Part shown: in pieces, positions 11,008-22,049 of the stretch | Layout: each line of letters starts with the position of its first letter | Position numbering within the stretch: position 1 is the stretch's first letter | Assembly: GCA_947184155.2 (NCBI GenBank) | Contig: CAMXCT020006747.1 | Span: 62,001-126,000, forward strand | Length of the DNA stretch: 64,000 bases | Reading direction: 5' to 3' | Source: Cladocopium goreaui | Lineage: Eukaryota; Sar; Dinophyceae; Suessiales; Symbiodiniaceae | Notes under the pieces: model-generated | What the model was told of the DNA's origin: nothing | Seen by the model: only the letters and a program-made list of their open reading frames with translations | Databases searched by the model: none | Translations under genes and position numbers: made by a program

Positions 11008-12082
11008 GTGGGTTTTCCCGGAGATGCATCCGATCATGACAATTGCTTCTGTTTTTGATAGGTCGTCCAATACAATGTAATTGACTATGAATTGTGAACG
11101 TATTTTCCGTTGAGTCTTACATCATTTGCAAGTGATTTGTGTGGCTCATGGCGCTTCTTCCTCCGATTTGACAACACTTTTTGAGGTGAGGTACTTCGGC
11201 TGCCGGTGGTTGCAGAGACCATGGCAAAACTACAGGCTGTCGTGGTGCCTTGACGCCTTGTGCTGGTTGCACACTAGCAGTCCTCCAGAGTTACTGTATT
11301 GTATCCACTTTTAAAGAGGTGATGATGGTGATGTTTATCGAGGAAATGCCAGCACCATCCAGCTGTTGAAGTCTTTTACAAAGCTGATTTCATCGATGGC
11401 TTCTGAAGCACCTGCCAATGGGAAGCTTTCGCGACCCGTGCTTCTCCGTTTCTCCCCTTTCTCAGATTGATTGCTGCAAGCGATCATGCCTGGCCCCTCT
11501 CAGCATGTGCTTAGGTGGATGAATTCCAGGAGCAGCTCAGATTCAGCCGGGTGACGGATGGCTCAGATTCAGCTCCACTTTGTGCACGAACCTGCATGTT
11601 CGCGCAGTAGTTTTTTGCTCAAGGCCGCGGCCCTTCAAGAAAAAGGAAGAATGGCAGAATGACACAAGCCAAACATTGAAGTGGGGCGATACAATGTCAA
11701 CCTTTCATAACCTTTCGGCACCTGACCCCAGATGATTCACTGCTTGACTTAAAGCCATACCGTTTTTGGGGATAATGCAACATTCTTGATCCCATGCCCA
11801 TCTTTTTTCTTTGTCCTTTGTGCATAAAACTGCAAGTTGATGAACAAAGCCTCTGAAGGGCAATGGGCCTAAGAATCAATCAATTGGCACCTAGTGTCAC
11901 TTGGATTCCTGCTGTGCTTTCAAAAAGCTCAGGATGAGCACATGAACACATAATGCATCGACTAGAAGCTGTGGGTGAGTTGAACAGCCATCTCAACTCA
12001 AGAAAGACATGCCTAAAGACCTGCAAAGCCTCATGTCCTAACTGAGTTCCTAAGATTTTGCCACTACGTGCATCTAAGTGCC

Positions 12083-12176
12083 ATGAGTTCCATTGGCTCC
12101 GACTATGCGCTGCTGGCGTCGGAGAAAATCGGCCAGGGCAGCATGGGCTTTTTCGGAAACCTGGAGCATTTGTTGC
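12083..12176 (+). CDS. probable exon, unrecognised
   Basis: This frame reads MSSIGSDYALLASEKIGQGS followed by MGFFGNLEHLLLG, with a plausible GA donor (CTTG/GAGAAT). The frame is open from about 12017, so the ATG at 12083 need not be the start. GC-rich third positions contrast with the surrounding intron-like DNA. About 700 bp upstream (11300-12010) I see nothing. Confidence 0.45.
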
Positions 12177-12773
12177 TTGGAGAATTCCCTGGGCTAGACA
12201 TAGCTAGACTAAATATATTCTAAATATGCTAGCGGATGATGTTGGATGATTTAAAGGATGATTTTTGTTGCTCAGCACCTTAAATCTGTAGGCTTTATAG
12301 ATGGACAATGGCTGTTGACGAAGCAATATGAGTATGTCACAATGTCCCCAGAAGGTAGGAGATCTAGCAAGCAGGGTACTAGCCCACTTTCTATATAATC
12401 TGCTCATCCAAGTAGGGTGGCAAAAGTCATGCAGATCATGGTTAACCCCACTGCCCTCAAAAGTCAGAAAGGATCCGAATCTCATGCGTTTTGCTGCAGC
12501 AAAGTGGCAGGACATGGCAGGACGTGTAAATCTGAAAGAGACTGTCAAGACAACGTTGCAATGTTGCAATGCTGGGAGAATCTTGGGTTGATGTGCCAGG
12601 GCGCCAGGCCTTCAGCTCACACAAGCCCCATATGTACAGTAGATCCTTTCCAATCACCCACTTTTGAATTATTGGCATTCAATCAAATTATAGCAACTAT
12701 TTACACAAAACACTGCGTAAACTTTAGACTTTAGATGGGTTTTAGTGTACCTTTTAGTGATCTTTCAATTTAG

Positions 12774-13070
12774 ATGCACAGCCTGAGGTTGGGAGGTGCC
12801 TTGAGAAGCCACCAACATTCCAGATCCGACCTGGACGACAACGAGCGCCGAAGCGACCCTGACCGTGCCCGGGGTGCTGCTGCTCCCACGGTCCAGACGC
12901 TGTGGGACCCCAGCAGCTGGGGGGCCTCGAGCCCCGGTGCCCAGTCGCCCATGAAGGGCTCCGAGTCGCCCCTGACGGTGGTGGCAGCTGAGGATATGCC
13001 TGGCTCACCGGGCCGCCTGTCTCCCAGGAGGGCGGTGAGCCCCAAAGGGAAGCAGGAGAAGGGGGTGCAG
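12774..13070 (+). CDS. exon of a Ser/Pro-rich, probably disordered region
   Basis: The acceptor TTTAG ends at 12773 and the exon begins exactly at an ATG. It encodes 99 residues rich in Ser, Pro, Arg and Asp, for example RSDLDDNERRSDPDRARG, then two SP-type motifs (GSPGRLSPRRAVSPK) that look like proline-directed phosphorylation sites. A GA donor follows GVQ at 13070, in the phase needed by the next exon at 13222. High GC contrasts with its flanks. Whether the ATG is the initiator is not decidable here. Confidence 0.6.
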
Positions 13071-13221
13071 GATCCAGAAGCACCCATGTTGCTTGGATCT
13101 CTTGGGATGAATTTTGGATGGATTTTGGATGAATTTCATGGTTGCATTGGGCTTGATGGGATGATGCAATTTGATGCAGTCTGATGTTTTGGGTCTTCAT
13201 GTCATGTTCATGTTCCTTTAG

Positions 13222-13494
13222 GAGCGAATGTATGTTGACCTCAGGCTACATCAAGTCTTGGAGCAGCTTTATACTGCCTTGAAGGCCTGGGAGGCCTCGG
13301 TGAAAGCCAGCACATCTCTGACTGGAGCCTTTCTGCCAGACCGGGGCTATCGACAAGAAGAGCGAGCCGTGAATGTGGCTTCAATTGCCTTTGAAGAATT
13401 TCCCGCCAAGTTGGGCCACGCGGTCGCAATAGGCAGAAACTATGCAGCGAAGGACGTGGGCGGACTATGGCGCACTGGGGATGCAACAGCTTGA
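13222..13494 (+). CDS. exon with amphipathic helices, unrecognised
   Basis: The acceptor CCTTTAG ends at 13221 and the frame continues from the 13070 donor without a break. It reads ERMYVDLRLHQVLEQLYTAL, then KAWEASVKASTSLTGAFLPD and a second helical part with EEFPAKLGHAVAIGRNYAAK. The first part suggests a coiled or helical-bundle domain. I considered a BAR-type domain but see no decisive signature. The frame stops at TGA 13492-13494, but an earlier GA donor (AAG/GACGTG) near 13455 is equally possible. Confidence 0.6.
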   Translation, partial: ERMYVDLRLHQVLEQLYTALKAWEASVKASTSLTGAFLPDRGYRQEERAVNVASIAFEEFPAKLGHAVAIGRNYAAKDVGGLWRTGDATA

Positions 13495-13838
13495 AGGATG
13501 TCTCTACCGCAGTCATGAGGTTTTTCTCAATCCTTCTTAGTTTTGGTGATGTCGCCAATCGTAGGATCTGACATGTATCAGTGAAGAAATCCTTATCAAA
13601 CACCCTGAGCCAACCTGCGGGGGATTCCATCGCTAGATACTTGATCCTGTTCTGGTAAATAGAGTCAAACCACGCACACATGGAACAATTCACCCGTGGG
13701 TCTTGCAGCAACCAACATCAACACTATCCACATACACACACACACAATCATCCAATGAAGTACCTTTTCTGGTGATTTGCTGGCAAAAAGCAAGATGCCA
13801 ACAAGCCAGCGATACATATGGATATGTTCCCAAAGAGG

Positions 13839-14010
13839 ATTTGAGGAAAGTTCGTATACTTTATTTGGATCAGGGAATCTATTCGACAAATTCAAGCAAC
13901 ACGTTTGGAACAACGTTGCCTACTGAACTCTTCATGAAGGCACTTTCCCATCATTGGAACCCGCGGAGTTGCGCCTCAGTGGCTTTGAAGCTAAGGTCAG
14001 AAAAGTTTCA
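13839..14010 (+). CDS. coding-like segment interrupted by TGA
   Basis: One frame reads FEESSYTLFGSGNLFDKFKQ, then HVWNNVAY, an in-frame TGA at about 13923, and then continues open with EPAELRLSGFEAK up to a GT donor. Composition on both sides of the stop looks coding. Either two exons share a frame with an intron too short to be credible, or the exon carries a nonsense change, or one half is chance. Confidence 0.35.
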
Positions 14011-14398
14011 TGCAGAGACTTGGGGCTGGCATGAGTCAAGATGATGATCAGAGAGCTATGGTGGCTCTGCTGAATGGCTTCATGAAGTGACGAACCCATG
14101 GGCCAGATTCAGCATGGTCACCAATGATCAACCATCGATGGCCATGATTATAGAGTCATAGGATGTCATAGGCATGAATAGTCGGCTGATGATCCCACCT
14201 GACTCTTAAATTTGATACTTCTGGTGCTTCTGGTGCTTCTGGTATGCATCAAATCATTGAAACTAACTACTATCGAGAAAAAATGAGAAATTACAAAACA
14301 CATCCCCTTCTTCATCCTGTATTTCTATATAGTTGTTCTTTGAATTTCTATCATGTTCATTCATTTTCGGTGGATTCTGATTTTCACTCTACAAAAAG

Positions 14399-14556
14399 AT
14401 GGAGCTCATCTCCCACATGGGTTCCTCTCAGGTGCGGGGTCAGGAGCTGTTACAGGCCCTGGAGGGTCTGAGCCCTTGGGCGGATGCCAAGAAGATCCAG
14501 GAGTTGCTGAGGCTTCGCCAGGACTACTTTTTGGACTCGAAGTGGGACCCGGAAAG
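14399..14556 (+). CDS. helical exon, unrecognised
   Basis: Acceptor AAAAAG, then MELISHMGSSQVRGQELLQA followed by LEGLSPWADAKKIQELLRLR and a segment ending KWDPER, with a GT donor (AAAG/GTCCCG). Strongly helical and GC-rich at third positions. It probably continues the gene seen at 12.7-13.5 kb, but the intervening phase is not resolved. Confidence 0.6.
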
Positions 14557-15698
14557 GTCCCGCTTTTCCTGTCCCTTGGCCGAAGGATGCCGAAGGGCTG
14601 GGCGATTGGGGCCGGGCAAAGGATTGGAGCCGAAGATTGGCCGAAGAAACTGAGTGTTGATGGGATGCTTCTGGATACAAAATGTCATAGTAGAGACTTA
14701 GAGCCTTAGAATTTAGAAATACTTAGAATATCTTAGAATGGCTTAGAGTCAGTATAATGAAGTTTCTGATGCGGTTTCGGTATGAAGAGGAAAAAAACTC
14801 CGTTTTTTTCATAAAAACATGTCAGGGATCAGGGATGGGATGGAATGGGGGGAAAAACCTGGAAATCTGAGATGGCGACAGCTGGGATGTCTTTTTGAAG
14901 ATGTGAAATCAGGATGAGTCAGGTAGATGATTGAAGCCTGGGGATGGAACACATATATTCATGCATTGGGTGTGGGAGAAGAAAACCCGCAGGAAACCCA
15001 TGTGTCTAACTGCCATGCGCGGTGATTTTCCACGAGGAGATGAAGATCCAGCAATCAAGGCTTTGATTTTGATCCATTCCAGAAAACATGAACATACTCT
15101 TTCATTCCCTTGTATAGCCGGAGTTTTACGGTTGAAACCGGTCAACACCTCAACTATCAACTTGAGATGCATTGCCCGGCTGGTAATTCAACACTTTGCT
15201 ATGGTTTAAAATCACAATTGTTATTATGTAAACCATTGAACTGAATGGGCCATGGCTTCGATAGCAAACTATTAGTTTACTGGAGTGTGTGCCACCATTT
15301 TTGATGGTGGTTAAATCAATTGAGCCACGTTCAATACCCAGTTGTTCATTTTGTTGTAAGGAGCTCGTGCAAGCAAAACCCTGGTGTGCACAAGTCCGCG
15401 TAAGCATCAGCGTAAGCTAAATTCCTGCCCGTAAGCTGTGGGTGTGTAAGCTCTGGCGTAAGCATTCCCTTAGCGCCTTCAGAAAGACAAGACCTTTTGA
15501 CCACGGCTCAATTTATGTTTATATAAATCATGTTAAATTCCATACGTATATACGTATATACGTATATATATATATTATATATATATATATTCTTATTATA
15601 TATTTTTCTTATTTTTTCTTGATGGCTAATCCATGTGAATCCCAAGCTTTTCATGGTGAATCTCCATGAACTTCGCAGCTTCCCAGTGGATCCTTAAG

Positions 15699-15807
15699 GT
15701 GCTGAGCTGCTCCTCCAGCTGGTTCACGACAAACAGCGCTGGCCCGAAGCCGAAGTTTTGGCCTTGAGATGGCCTGACAACCTGGAACGCATGCAGCTGG
15801 ATGAGAA
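15699..15807 (+). CDS. exon, unrecognised
   Basis: Acceptor CTTAAG at 15698 and a likely GC donor after 15807 bound a frame reading GAELLLQLVHDKQRWPEAEV, then LALRWPDNLERMQLDE. The minus strand is also open here, but the plus reading has the better codon bias and splice sites. Function unknown. Confidence 0.5.
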
Positions 15808-16137
15808 GCCTGGGGGGATGATTCATGATGATCCGAAATTTCATCAGGGCTGGGCTCACCTTTTTCTATGAAAAGTAATATGGAAGGTTCAATTCATGAG
15901 GAAAATCATGGATTTTTTCAAAATGACATTTTGAGATTGGAGTCTACTGAGTCTACTGCTCGACTCTTGGGAGGTGCTTGTAGATGTATCTTAGATGCAC
16001 CTTAGATGTACCTAGAGAATTCCATGCAGGTTTCAGTGCTGCTGATTTGAGCCCTAATGGTCAAACCCAACTCCACCCATCAGGAAGGCTCTCAGACTGA
16101 GTCTAGAGTCTAGAGGCATCAGGCCTTGCCATTTCAG

Positions 16138-16178
16138 AGGCTGCTTATCCAGCGACACGTCATCAAAGATATGAGAAG
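16138..16178 (+). CDS. 41-bp exon, unrecognised
   Basis: A pyrimidine-rich acceptor (CCATTTCAG) and a GT donor (AAG/GTAAAA) enclose RLLIQRHVIKDMR. Both splice signals are good for this genome. Too short for family assignment. Confidence 0.4.
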
Positions 16179-16467
16179 GTAAAAACACCACTATTGCCCA
16201 GATAGTGAGGCCGCAGGCGTTTCCATATTCCCGCGGATGAGGTTTTGATGGCTTACAGAATCTCCGTCATGACGGATGATCAACCCTGGATGATGATACA
16301 GCGGGTTCCTGATAACTTATGATTTACATCATGTTGAAAAATTCTCTTGAATCTATTAATTACTTATGAATACCTCTCTCTATATGTATATAGCAAATTA
16401 TATATGATGGATGTGTGTGTGTGTCCGATAAAAGTATCCGTGTGATGATCCTCTAATCTCAACTCAG

Positions 16468-16623
16468 ATTTGGCGCCCGAGGCTTGGTAACACCGGTGTC
16501 GAAGCCTGGTTGAGCCGTGCCAAGAGATGGCGCCAGCGGCACCAGGCGAATCCCAAGAGGCTGCGACAGAGCAAGGAGGCGAATAAGCTATCGCAGCTAT
16601 CAGTCTGTTGGAAATTGACATAG
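16468..16623 (+). CDS. basic exon, unrecognised
   Basis: Acceptor CAACTCAG, then IWRPRLGNTGVEAWLSRAKR followed by an Arg/Lys/Gln-rich helix (QRHQANPKRLRQSKEANK) and a TAG at 16621-16623. The strongly basic helix could bind nucleic acid or phospholipid, but nothing specific is recognisable. A GT donor shortly before the stop is an alternative. Confidence 0.5.
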   Translation: MWRPRLGNTGVEAWLSRAKRWRQRHQANPKRLRQSKEANKLSQLSVCWKLT

Positions 16624-16766
16624 ACTGCAAATTCAAGAGTCATTATAATCTTCTTATTTCGCTAAGTTTTCAAATGTTGATTTCCAATAGATTCGAAGGA
16701 GTGACGGCTATTGACTCAGATACATAGGTTGTAGTGGTATTGGCTTACTTTCCAGCTGCTTTGCAG

Positions 16767-16857
16767 GAGTTGGAGTGTTGCGGGCTTCCCAATCTCTTGG
16801 AAGGAACTGCCAGCAACGGACATGTCTATGCCAAGCCAGTGGAGGTTCGCTCCGGCT
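16767..16857 (+). CDS. exon, unrecognised
   Basis: Clean acceptor (TGCTTTGCAG) and GT donor (GGCT/GTAAGC) around ELECCGLPNLLEGTASNGHV, then YAKPVEVRSG. It lies 240 bp before the first C2-domain exon and may be part of the same gene. Confidence 0.5.
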
Positions 16858-17099
16858 GTAAGCATACCTGTCCCAAGCACAGGATTTGACGGGACTTGAG
16901 CTGTGAAGTCACCAATTCAGCATAGTCGGACTCCCACTTCATGATGATATAAATAGAACAGCCTTAAATTACAATAAATCAGATTTTCCATCATCTGCTT
17001 TTCGTCAACAGCACAGATATCTGAACTTTGGTCCAAAAGATTTGCCAGGCCTCCCGGGACTCCCGTGGATCCTGTGGGATCCTGTGACCCCGTGGCTAG

Positions 17100-20000
17100 G
17101 TATCTGGCTGTTTGACCTTTACAAAGATCAAGGCGCGGAACCTCCGCAGCGCGGATCTCATGGACGAGTCGGACCCCTTTGTGAAGTTCGAACTGGGCAC
17201 CCTGACTCGTCCGCAGATCACCAGCACGGTCTGGAACAATGAGAAGTGCCGCGGCAAAAAAGGTTACTTTTTTAAATCTTTGTTTTGGAGGTTGGAGTTG
17301 GTGGAATTTTGTTAATCTCTTGTGTGGGGATATTGAATCTTGTGATTATGATATGCATTTCAATGTTCTGAACTTAATTTGACTGTATTTATTTCTGTTT
17401 ATGTTGTTTCAATTAGTGTGTGCTTATAGTTTTGGATTCTTTTCAGTCCATTCCAACAAACGTTTGAAACTCGATAATTCCTCCTTTGGTGCTAACCTGT
17501 TTTTTTAATCCACGGCTCATTGAGTATTTCAAGTTTCCAATTTTTTGTAGGAAGATGACCATAACCATATTTCATGATATGTTTTTTCCCTTTTCAGCAG
17601 GCTTTCTGATGAAGTGGCTTGCCTGTTCACTTCGGAAGTTTTTAGGTTGGATCACCAACTACCCCGCCGTCATCCATATTGTTGATGAACTTCCCATTAA
17701 AAGGTCCATTTATACAAGCTTTTCCAGCTAGCCATGTTGGATTACCGGCGGGTGTTACTTAGTAGTACTTGATTGCTCACCATTTGTCGCCCAGGAATCC
17801 AGAATGGAAAGACCCAAGAACCTTGGCGCAAGTTAATGATGGGTGCTGCATGGTGTGTTTGAACATAGGAATACACCCCCACATGGCCCTTTGAATTTTC
17901 GATAAAGGGATATGATGATGATCTCTTCCAGAATGGACAGATATGGACAGATTAATTTTATGAATATTTCATGACCTGAAGTACTGACTCCAAGATGGGA
18001 ATTGAGTGTTTTGGAATTTGCATTGATGAAGAACCCACAGGTGGAAACTGCGAGGCCTTGCTTGCTGACGGATGAATGTTTCGCCGCAAGAGAGTGCACC
18101 TATTCAAAGTAGTCACCAAAATGTAGTGCATCGGTCCAAGTCGGTTTAATGTTTAGGGATTTGTTCAAAGAGATTTAGATGAAAAATGGCTTAGCCTTCT
18201 GTAAACCAACATAGATGTGCAAAATCAATCAACATCAGTTTTTTTTTCATATAAGTATATAGTCACAAATCACATTTAATCACCTAGAAATGGAAAAAAA
18301 CCTTGAAATGCACCATGGTTTTCATCAAAGGAACTGGTGCCTGGGAGATTGTCCGGATGCCCGTGGCCAAAGCTTCACGGGAGAAGTTTCCGGAAGCTTC
18401 GGTAGCGTTGCAGTTGAGGGGTCAAAAGCCCGTTGGTTGATGATTAGTTGGGGGATTTTAGTACCAAATATATTCACATATGTATGTGCAAACATACAGA
18501 CATGCATACAGACATGCATACATACAGGCATACATACAGGCATACAGACATATAGACATACAGACATGCATACATACAGACGTACAGACAGACATACAGA
18601 CATACAGACATACAGACATACAGACATACAGACATACAGACGTACAGACGTACAGACGTACAGACGTACAGACGTACAGACGTACAGACGTACAGACATG
18701 CAGACATACAGACATACATACATACAGACATACAGACATACAGACGTACAGACGTACAGACGTACAGACGTACAGACATACAGACATACAGACGTACAGA
18801 CATACAGACGTACAGACGTACAGACATACAAACAGACATACAGACATACAGACATACAGACATACAGACGTACAGACGTACAGACGTACAGACGTACAGA
18901 CGTACAGACGTACAGACGTACAGACGTACAGACGTACAGACATACAGACATACAGACATTCATACATACAGACATACATACATACATACAGACATACAGA
19001 CATACATACAGACATACATACAAACATACAAACATACAGACATACAGACATACAGACATACAGACATACAGACAGACATACAGACATACAGACATACAGA
19101 CATATAGACATACAGACATACAGACATACAGACATACAGACATACAGACATACATACATACATACATACAGACATACAAACAGACAGACAGACACACAGA
19201 CATACATACATACAGACATACAGACATACAGACGTACAGACGTACAGACGTACAGACGTACAGACATACAGACATACAGACATACATACATACAGACATA
19301 CATACATACAGACACACAGACATACATACATACAGACATACAGACATACAGACATACAGACATACAGACATACATACATACAGACAAACAGACATACAGA
19401 CACACATACATACAGACATACAGACATACATACAGACATACATACATACAGACATACAGACATACAGACATACATACAGACATACAGACATACATACATA
19501 CAGACATACAGACGTACAGACGTACAGATGTACAGGCAGACATACATACAGACATACAGACATACAGACATACATACAGATTATATGGTTATTATATGGT
19601 TAAGTTGCTTCAGTTGCTGGCTGGAACGTACAGACATACAAACAGACATACAGACATACAGACATACAGACATACAGATATACAGATACAGACATACAGA
19701 CATACATACAAACATACGGACATATATACAGACGTACAGACATACAGACATACATACAGACATACATACAAACATACGGACATATATACAGACGTACAGA
19801 CATACAGACATACATACAGACATACATACAGACATAGAGACACACATACAGACACACATACAGACACACATACTGACACACATAGAGACACACATACAGA
19901 CACGCATACAGACACACATACAGACACACATACAGACACACATACAGACACACATACATACAGAGACGCATACAGACACACATACAGACACACATACAGA

Positions 20001-21015
20001 CACATTGCCTACCTACACCTACCTACACCTACCTACACCTACCGACACCTACCGACACCTACCTACATCTACCTAAATACATCTACCTACATACATCTAC
20101 CTACATCTACCTATATAACCAACCTACATCTACCTATATACATCTACCTGCATCTACCTACATACATCTACCTACACACATCTACCCATATGCATCTACC
20201 TTTATACATCTACCTATATACTATATACATATACCTATTTACATCTACCTACATACATCTACCTACATACATCTACCTACTTCCATCAAGCTACATACAT
20301 CTACCTACATCTACCTACTTACATCTACCTACATACATACATCTACCTACATACATCTACCTAGATACATCTACCTACTTACATCTACCTACTTACATCT
20401 ACCTACATACATATACATCTACCTACATACACATACATCTACCTACATACACATACATCTACCTACATACATCTACATACATAATTATGAATCTACCTAC
20501 ATACACATACATCTAGCTACATACACCTACATCTGCCTACATCTACCTCCATAACACTACATTACATTACATTACACACATGCACACATACCATTAGATT
20601 AGATTACATTACATACATATTTATGCATTGGGGGTCTTAAGAATCCCATAGGGGAATCCCTATTAACCAACCAGTCTAATGCCCAGTTGAAACGATCATG
20701 GAAACAACTGTCCAGTACCCACAGGATCTCGTAGGAATCTGTGATAGTTGGCCTCAATGAGTAGTGAAATCCTGTGGAACTGCTTTTGATATTTCTCGAC
20801 CTGCTGATATTTCCGACTGCAGCTGTTACCTCTCAATCTTCTCCAATTTCATTTGTGGTCAGGAACTGCGGATTTCTGTCTTCGATGAAGATACCTTCTC
20901 TGCCAACGATCCCTTGGGCAGCAGGAGTCTTCCGATTCTGGATCTCATAGAAACGAATGCTGGACAGCGCCCCTTGGCTGGCAATGACACGTTCAACATT
21001 TACTGGGAATATATG
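17100..21015 (+). CDS. C2-domain protein exons
   Basis: C2 domains are ~130-residue beta sandwiches that bind membranes, often through Ca2+ held by Asp-rich loops. Exon 17100-17262 (acceptor GGCTAG, GT donor) reads LTFTKIKARNLRSADLMDES then DPFVKFELG, a classic C2 start with the D-x-SDPFVK loop. A short exon near 17795-17834 contains NPEWKDP, matching the C2 NP-x-W strand. Exon 20863-21015 (acceptor GTGGTCAG) reads ELRISVFDEDTFSANDPLGS, the second Ca2+-binding loop and the strand after it. Order and spacing fit one C2 domain, but the phases between the first and second pieces do not close, so an exon is missing or an edge is wrong. The intron before the last piece carries the 2-kb microsatellite. 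Confidence 0.65.
18315..18440 (+). CDS. small ORF or exon, unrecognised
   Basis: ATG at 18315 opens a 41-codon frame, MVFIKGTGAWEIVRMPVAKA then SREKFPEASVALQLRG, ending TGA 18438-18440. It has good coding character and lies between two C2-domain exons, immediately before the microsatellite. It may be an internal exon of that gene rather than an independent peptide. Confidence 0.4.
   Translation: MVFIKGTGAWEIVRMPVAKASREKFPEASVALQLRGQKPVG
18475..20560. repeat. 2-kb CAGA/CATA/CGTA microsatellite, grading to CTACCTAC
   Basis: ACAGACAT and ACAGACGT octamers run from 18475 to 19580, resume from 19625 to 20010, and change to CTACCTACAT units from about 20010 to 20560. A 45-bp unique island sits at 19580-19625. 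Both strands are open in several frames (up to 678 codons on plus, Tyr/Arg/His/Thr/Asp repeats), purely from the repeat. Confidence 0.95.
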
Positions 21016-21774
21016 GGGATATCAAGGGATATCCTTTTCCTCTATTCATTATTGTAAGTATGTAATTGTATGTTTATATATATATATATGTGTGTGTGTA
21101 ATGGTATTTGTTTACGTATTTTCTTAATGTGTGACGTGTGTAATTGTGTATTCATATAAACTGTCACGCAGGAGCGCGCTTAGCCTTGAGCGGCCGCAAA
21201 TGATAAGTGTAGGTCACAGCACAAGACGTCTCAAGTTGGCAGTGAAAGTCAATCGCTTGGGTAGTGGGAAGTCAGTGAGGAATTTACTACGGTGGATGAA
21301 TCCGGGGTGAATTGCATATAGCCGACCAATTTACTATAAATCAACATGCAATGAAGTGATATAAAGTCAGACATCAAGAACTCTCAAGACCCCCGTGAAT
21401 TCGTGATTATGTGGGGGTTATACGATCCAACCTATTGGGAATTATCACATCAGCTGGGAAATCCGTTCTCAACCAACCAACCAACCAACCAACCAGCCAG
21501 CCAACCAACCAACCAACCAACCAACCACCCAACCATTATCTACTGTATAGTATAGTATGGATAGAAATATGTCTACACACACATATATATATAATATCAC
21601 ATATGCACACACGTACATACATACATACATACATTTAGCTACAGCCTATAGGCCTCTGTTAGTCTGGCCCCTCAAAACGAAGGCAACAGGCACTGGCAAT
21701 GAGTCGACGGCAGGACAACCAAATGACGACAGCAATGTATCGGCGCGCCAACGGCAAGGCAATTAAAGGGCGAC

Positions 21775-21965
21775 GGCATGGCAACGGCATGGCCACAGCA
21801 TGGTGACGACATTGCGACGACATGGCGACGACATGGCGACAACATGGCGACGACATTGCGACGACATGGCGACGACATTGCGACGACATGGCGACGACAT
21901 TGCGACGACATGGCGACGTCATTGCGACGACATGGCGGCGGTGCGGCGACGACGACGACGACGCC
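21775..21965. repeat. 11-bp minisatellite array 1 (CATGGCGACGA)
   Basis: CATGGCGACGA and CATTGCGACGA units repeat with an exact 11-bp period. Since 33 bp equals three units, every frame reads an 11-residue repeat. The array runs in the opposite orientation to array 3 at 28965, so the two flank the 7.4-kb region as inverted repeats. An (AACC)n run lies just upstream at 21474-21535. Confidence 0.9.
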
Positions 21966-22049
21966 AATGGCGGCGAAGCAACGGCGATAACAACAAGGGG
22001 CAACCTGCCTGCCCCATCATGCTCAATCACTGTTAGCCCTCCATCTTGG

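Noticed and set aside
18325..20516. Very long open frames on both strands (up to 678 codons) within the CAGACATA tract
   Set aside because: They are produced by an octanucleotide repeat that is open in several frames on both strands, with no unique sequence, domain or splice support.
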